A stretch of 64,000 bases of DNA, from NCBI RefSeq assembly GCF_000004195.4, contig NC_030681.2, positions 25,684,482-25,748,481 on the forward strand. Reading direction: 5' to 3'. The DNA comes from Xenopus tropicalis (taxonomy: Eukaryota > Chordata > Amphibia > Anura > Pipidae). Positions 58,201-64,000 of the stretch are shown in pieces (within the stretch, counting starts at the first letter, position 1; every line of letters begins with the position of its first letter). The notes beneath the pieces are model-generated. The model searched no databases. It worked only from the letters and a program-made list of their open reading frames with translations, and was not told the origin of the DNA. Both the position numbers and the translations under genes were made by a program.

Positions 58201-58930
58201 AAATTCTGAAAGCTGAGTAGTTTTGTTACTGTGGCCTCTCCCAACTGTACAACAATCTCCCTTCTGTCACTGCCTCTATCTGTGGTTTATCTGTGGTTTA
58301 GACACATATGCTAAAAAAACTGCCCATCAGAATCATTGATCTAGACTTTTATATTACTGAGGCCTGTGCAGTCACAGGGTGAGATCAGTTTTCTTAAATA
58401 ATATGCCTCAATATAGGAGCTACATTACTACTTACTACTACTTACATGTAGCCTGTACGAACAGCTTTGCAGTTTATTCCTTTGGATACTTGTTTTGGTA
58501 CATTTATTGAGCTTTAATTTGGCTTCACTACATGTGGCCAGCTTTCACTCAGGCTGGTGCAACTAGTCTGCAATTGTGTCACGTTCAGTCTTTACATAAG
58601 TACTGGCCTAAATCTCTCCTCGTTGCAGGCATCTTTCTCTACCTACCCACTTGCCATTAAAGTCAATTTTTTCTTTTTATTTACCCTGATTCCTTTACCC
58701 AAAGAAGTGCCAACACCATGGCACTGTGTTACAAAATATAGAAAAGAATTTGTAAGCGTCTCACTCCTGAAGTTTCAGCAGCAGCCATAGTTACATATTC
58801 CTCAATAAATGGACAAAATTACCCATAATTACATGAGGGTGACAGTGCTACTTAGTTAACTCAAATAAGACATAACCAAAAAAAGAAAGACAGACCCAGC
58901 ACCACAAACTGCTTTTTTGTTTTACTTTGT
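55220..58930. other. Upstream DNA without recognised genes
   Basis: AT-rich. No exon with both splice sites and a recognisable product was found on either strand. The only motif singled out is the X-box at 57712-57724. Confidence 0.5.
57712..57724. promoter_or_regulatory. RFX X-box-like palindrome
   Basis: GTTGCCTGGCAAC is a perfect inverted X-box (GTTGCC, one spacer base, GGCAAC). It is not part of the repeat families listed here, and no gene start is recognised nearby. Confidence 0.4.
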
Positions 58931-59040
58931 ACAAGTATGGGATTCATTATCCAGAAATTTGTTATTCAGAAAGCTCCAAATTGCAGGAAGGCCATCTCCC
59001 ATGAACTCCATTTTAAGATAATAATTCCTATACCTGTACA
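58931..59040. mobile_element. Short 'tacaggtatgggatcc' family copy
   Basis: Both ends are present (acaagtatgggattcattat and attcctatacctgtac), but the middle is deleted, leaving 110 bp. Confidence 0.65.
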
Positions 59041-59737
59041 AGCAATCTCACCTATAGTGATGGCAGTAACAGTGCACATATCTGCATGAACTGTGGCTGT
59101 AACACATGGTTTTATGGTGACAATAGGGTACCGTTTTTATATTTATGGATTAGTTAATTCACTGTATGCTAATACAGATTGAGGAGGATGCTTCTTTCTA
59201 TACACAGATGGTCTGACTGCTGTGTACTGGGTGTATCTTTCTTTTTCGTTGGGTCAGTGTTACAAGAAAAAGCAAACGAGTAAAAACCACAGTAGTACAA
59301 AATATACAGTAGAAAGAAACTGACAAACAAGGGCATTTTATTTTGGCAATACAACATATAGCCCCTTTCATATACAGCATATTTATACACAATAGAAAGT
59401 TAAAGGTCTGATTAGTTTTTAATACTTTTATATCCCTCATTTTCATTAATGTTAAATGATTATGACATCCAATTAAAGGCAAACAATCTTTTTGACAGTT
59501 TACTGAAATATTACATTTCCTGTAAGCCATCGAGTTAGGTAACTACATGTTCACCTCATTTTTATTTGGCCTTCATGCTGGTAACGTTAGCTGTGAGGAT
59601 TACCAGTATTTCCTCTAATAACAGGCTGCACATAATGGCTTTTCTTTCAATGAAATAAAGATACCCAGACTGTCTTCATCAGACAGTTTTGTCAGGTGCT
59701 TACCACGAAGGGGCCTCTGATTTTAGCAAATTCGAGC

Positions 59738-60377
59738 ACAGGTATGAGACCTGTTATTCAGAATTTTTGGGACCTGGGGTTTTCTGGATAGGAGATCTTT
59801 CCTTAATTTGTCTCTCTATACCTTAAGTCTACTAAAAAAGAATTTAAACATTAATTAAATGATGAGGATTCATTATATCTTGGTTGCGATTAAGTAGAAG
59901 GTACTGTTTTATTATTACAGGTATGGGATCCCTTATCCGGAAACCCGTTATCCAGAAAGCTCCGAATAACGGAAAGCCCATCTCTCATAGACTCCATTTT
60001 AATCAAATAATACAGAATTTTAAAACTGATTTACTTTTTCTCTGTAGTTATAAAACAGTACCTTGTAATTGATTCCAATTAAGATATAAATAATCCTTAT
60101 TGGATGCAAAACAAACCTATTGGGTTTAATTAATGTTTTATTGATTGTTTAGTAGACTTAAGGTATAGAGATCCAAATTACGGAAAGACCCCTTATCCGG
60201 AATACCCTTTGTCCCAAGCATTCAGAATAACGGGTCCTATACCTGTACAGAGAAAAAAGGAAATCATGTATAAAATGTTGAATTATTTGATTAAAATGGA
60301 GTCTATGGGAGATGGCCTTCCGATAATTCGGAACATTCTGGATAACGGGTTTCCAGATAACAAATACTGTACCTGTA
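59738..60377. mobile_element. 'tacaggtatgggatcc' element with a second copy nested in it
   Basis: The outer copy runs from acaggtatgagacctgttat to ttccagataacaaatactgtacctgta with the usual internal blocks. It is interrupted at about 59917-60247. Confidence 0.8.
59917..60247. mobile_element. Inner nested 'tacaggtatgggatcc' element
   Basis: It runs from acaggtatgggatccctta to cgggtcctatacctgta, in inverted orientation relative to the outer copy's internal landmarks. Removing it rejoins 'ctgttttattattac' to 'agagaaaaaaggaaatca' as in the reference copy at 22534-22855. Confidence 0.8.
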
Positions 60378-60654
60378 GTGAATAGCATCACATTTAAAGA
60401 AGTTACCAACAGTATTACTCATTAAGAACATTTGAATGTGTACATAAAGTAGTAGCCTCAACCAAAGCTCCTAACCATAATGTTACCCCAAGTGATGTTA
60501 CTTTGCCGTATATATGCCGAGTACAATGAACAACCAGTATTGTGCTTTATAATATATATATCATTTGTATTTAGGTTTATATTTTTATTAACCTGACCTT
60601 TTCTCTTTGAATAAGAAACAGCTATGGTTTGAATGAGAAGTGGCAATATGAAGA

Positions 60655-60825
60655 GAATAGGCCTGATTAGAAAGGTAAGTAATAGAAAGTAACAATCCCA
60701 ATACAGTTGTAGAATCACAGAGTAATAGCTTTTTGGCTGCTAGGGTCCCCACTTTGAAAGCTGGAAAGAGGCAAATATTAAAAAGTTGCTAATAGGACAT
60801 TCTATAATATACTAAGAGGCAGACT
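60655..60825. mobile_element. TTAA-type dispersed element, 3' fragment
   Basis: Contains 'agctttttggctgctagggt' and ends at 'cattctataatatactaa', where a 'gaggcagacttatcaaac' element start follows, the same insertion point as at 40118. Confidence 0.55.
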
Positions 60826-60905
60826 TATCAAACATCAAGTTGGCAATTTTTCTTTATTTGTGAAACCTCAGTCTTGAGTCTGGAAAACTGATTATTTGTG
60901 ATTTA

Positions 60906-61426
60906 TTAAAGGAGACATATCCTAAAAATGATGAATGTACCAGGGAATTATACTCCTCTAGATATAGAAGGATTGTGCTTTAAAAAGTTGTTTTTCTGAC
61001 TGATTTATTGAGACATTCCACCAAAACCCCACTAGCCCCACCCATCCGTGCCACTTCCTGCTGGCTGAATTCACTGGATGAGCTGGGGAGCCGGCGGCCC
61101 TCCGTACCCTGTACTGTAGGATAGGAACCAATCAGCAGCTAGGCTGACCTGATAGGGAACTGAAGCCTGTCTGTGCTTGTGTGACTGCAGGGCTGTGATT
61201 GGCTCTCCCTCTCCTACTGTGCTTCTGGCAGGGACCGTTAGGACACGCCCACTCTTCATTTCAAACTCGGACAGAGAAGTGAGAGGATCTATAGGGAGCT
61301 CCAATAAAGGGGCCATTGTTACAGATAGGGTTAATGTTTAACCCAAAGGGAAACCAGCACCGTATATTATTCATAATTGCTTACAAAATTAGCGTTTTTC
61401 CCATTTATCCAATATGTCTCCTTTAA
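60906..61426. mobile_element. TTAA MITE with 'ggagacatat' ends
   Basis: Left TTAAAGGAGACATATCC is inverted at the right as ccaatatgtctcctttaa. The arms are short, and the 520-bp interior is unrelated to the other MITEs here. Confidence 0.75.
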
Positions 61427-62611
61427 AGAAAAATGCAAAATTGATCTATACAAGTCTATTAAATGTTACATATTTGGTACTGGCATTATGAGGTATGGAG
61501 TTTTACATACTTATGAAAGACCGTTTGCATTGTACTTCTAAAATTAGACCACATCATGATAGGGTATGGAGCCTACCTGCACAGTGATTGGATAAATCTA
61601 ATTTGGCCCTTGCCAAAGAACAGATCCAGCTGTGTATGACCAGCTTTGCAATAGGAGCATCCAAAGCTCTTAGCTAAAAGTACTGAAATTAGCACGACTG
61701 TACAAAATATAAGGCTTTTGTAAAGGTCACCTCAATTATATAAAATATCAGTCATTTTATGTTTTAAATCCAATTTCCAAGACTGCAAAAAAGTAAAAAA
61801 AGAGTTCATGTAGGTGTCACTAAAGGTCTCAAATCCTCTTCCAGTTATTGCAATGTGCATATCCGTATCAACTTAATAAGAGGCATATGGCTTTAATTGC
61901 GGCCAGGGAACATTCATAGTAACTAACTCCCACAGCCATCACGATTCTCCAAAATGCAAAACTGTCACAGACTTCAAACTGGGTTTTTTTTTGTTTTTTT
62001 TATCATTTACATTTGGGGTAATAAGGATTTTCTATTAAACAGCTGAAGAAAGGGCAAAGTGTTCTAGATAAGTCTTGGCCTTATAACCTTTTTCTAAAAG
62101 CCACAATGTGCTGGTTTTAAATAAAGGTAAGCCCGTTACCAACAGGCGCTTTTTCTTACATGTGCAGGCACAGGTAGGAGCATATGGCGCATATTTTCGA
62201 CAATCGTTTTTTGGCTTGCCAAAAATATACGCCATATGTATGGTGTGGCATTAGCCTTAGGTGGCAGTATACTCCCTTGTGCAATGAATAGGGCTTGTGC
62301 TGTACATACTTTTTACCTATTGTCTTCATCACAATAAATATGTGATTTTTTGTTTATTCTTGAGATACACAGGACAAACAAAAACTTAAAGGGCACCTAT
62401 CGGTGGAGAATTGTTTTCCCCACTGAAAGTGCAGGTTAATAGAGCCCACACTCTGATTGGGAGATTATTAAAATAACAAAAGTTCTGCAAAAAAAAGTGT
62501 GGCATAAATGTAAAAAAATTATTTTATATTGACTGGAAAATGTTTACATAAACATAAATTATACAAGAAATAACAGAAATCAATATTTTACACAATTATA
62601 ACCTTATAATT

Positions 62612-62613
<2 letters not shown>

Positions 62614-62646
<33 letters not shown>
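62614..62646. repeat. (CA)n microsatellite
   Basis: Uninterrupted CA dinucleotide run of about 33 bp. Confidence 0.95.
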
Positions 62647-62648
<2 letters not shown>

Positions 62649-62894
62649 TATAAAATAGATTTTCTCAAAATACACTATAACAACACACACTAACATATCA
62701 AACATAAATATAGTGCAACCACCTAAATATCACCCCATACTGCACCATTAACTCTAGAGGTCACACACTCCTTGGTTCTTTTAAGTGTCCGGTCTGTGAT
62801 GCAAGGTTCCCTCTGATCTGGCAAGGTGGTAAGTCCCTTCCTGTGCCCTGTGTGTCTGCTTAACCCTACTAGAGCCAGGGTTGTTTCTATAAAT

Positions 62895-62950
62895 AGGCAT
62901 CCGAGGGCCTGTGTCTAGGGCACCCACAGAAAACAGGCCCTCGGATGCCT
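62895..62950. repeat. Perfect 18-bp inverted repeat (hairpin)
   Basis: The arms 62895-62912 (aggcatccgagggcctgt) and 62933-62950 are exact complements around a 20-nt loop. The arms are GC-rich, unlike the flanks. Confidence 0.9.
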
Positions 62951-63929
62951 GTGGAAAACATTTTTATTTAAATAAAACACCTCCTCAGCCACCGCCCCTC
63001 CTGGTGGGTGAGGGCGCGGGGGGGGGGGTTAAGCAGGGAAGTGAAATCACTTCTGGCGGAAATGACGTCACAGGCAGCCATGTACATGACATCGTTTCTG
63101 CAACATAGGGGTACATTTATGTCCAGTGCCTAGCGTGGTGCCGGACTTATATACATCATAGATGGGCTTAAAGAAGTTTCTAGAAGTCCCTGCTGATTGG
63201 TACATCTGAATGATGTTAGTACATACCAGTTAGTAACATATTGACAGGGATCTATTCAATGCTGGTTCTAGTGAGCCAAACTCTTTGTTAATTAGAGAGG
63301 ACTCATATTGTTTGGACCAGAAAACAACATGGCAAACTAATAAGACTATTTCCTAACAAAATATAAAATAGTGATAAATTTGACAATAATCTTGCATCTA
63401 TCTTTCATCTATCTATCATCTGTTTATTGTGGCAGAATACAGAATCTGTTAATAACTACATTTCTGGGTTGGGTAAAATATATTGGGGGTTTCAATTTGC
63501 TCTAAATAGTACAGAGAGAATTCAGTGGGACTTCCCCCCCACCCTCCCCCCAAAAAAGTGTTTGCACAATAAGAGAAAATGGTATTTGAAGCAAATTACC
63601 AATATAAATTAAAGCAAACAATCCTGTGGTTTTAAGGTTATTTGTCAGTGTAATTGCTGTTGACAGCAGTGTTTGTCTGCATCTTTATATACTCTTTTTC
63701 TCATTAACAGGCATGAAGAAGAACTGACTTGTCTCAATGATTTTTTTTTGTTTCAGGAGACACAACCAATAAACAAAAACAGGATAATCAAACAGGGCTT
63801 CCAATAGCAATTATATTTACAAATAGCTTTGTCATTGCCATTTGTTTATATTAACGTACACTGGAAAAATTAGAATTACATTTTCTTCCGTCCTCTTTAT
63901 ATAGAACAACCTAAAGGGTAAGTGTCCCT

Positions 63930-64000
63930 TTAAAGAAGAAGGAAAGGTAAAAAGTAAGTATTATCAGAAAGGTCCTCTCAGAAAAATCCTTCATTTCTGG
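63930..64000. mobile_element. Left end of a MITE, cut by the window edge
   Basis: TTAAAGAAGAAGGAAAGGTA and the following 'aagtaagtattatcagaaag' match the left end of 26200-26686. Confidence 0.65.

Larger units (their letters stand above)
61427..63929. other. Right-end DNA without recognised genes
   Basis: No exon is recognised. It contains a decayed 'ggccata'-like fragment (about 61560-61650), a foldback at 62105-62270 with inverted 'catatggcgcatattttcg' arms, the CA microsatellite and a hairpin at 62895-62950. A dispersed-repeat relative lies near 63550-63920. Confidence 0.5.

Overview
This is vertebrate genomic DNA, almost certainly from a frog of the genus Xenopus. It has small phase-consistent exons with GT/AG borders, long introns, and dense dispersed elements that I recognise from Xenopus: TTAA-flanked foldback MITEs, 'ggccatacac' MITEs, Tc1-like transposons and the 'tacaggtatgggatcc' family. 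There are no bacterial-style operons. The sequence alone does not separate X. tropicalis from X. laevis.

Two protein genes are supported, both on the minus strand. At the left (670-5197) lie the first three coding exons of HAO1, the peroxisomal glycolate/2-hydroxyacid oxidase; the rest runs off the left edge. Its residue numbering matches human HAO1 exactly at the FMN and substrate residues. The first exon, with a TATA box, 5' UTR and splice donor, is present twice, and the inner copy lies inside a broken MITE. From 15419 to 48570 lies a complete coding model of TMX4, a thioredoxin-related ER membrane protein. Eight exons encode 366 residues: signal peptide, thioredoxin domain with a CPAC active site, one membrane span and a long acidic tail. 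HAO1-TMX4 adjacency is the arrangement known from human 20p12. The two proteins share a neighbourhood, not a pathway.

Layout: 1-365 MITE; 670-5321 HAO1 5' half; 5322-15418 intergenic, with MITEs and two CTCF-like sites; 15419-48570 TMX4; 48571-49126 TMX4 promoter region with paired ZNF143-like sites and a CpG-rich block; 49127-49775 a (CTG)157-G-(CTG)59 tract; 49776-64000 upstream DNA made largely of layered transposons, with no gene that I recognise. Inside TMX4, intron 1 carries a nearly intact Tc1-like transposon (43055-44669) and a 51-bp satellite (46617-48217). Intron 2 carries a 41-bp minisatellite. Intron 5 carries a decayed Tc1 element with two nested insertions.

I see no unknown multi-gene system. 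The strongest unusual signals are the HAO1 promoter/first-exon duplication inside a MITE, the very long CTG tract beside a CpG-rich block upstream of TMX4, and the 51-bp satellite directly inside TMX4 intron 1. Element classes are assigned from termini, target-site duplications and recollection of the families; no database search was run.
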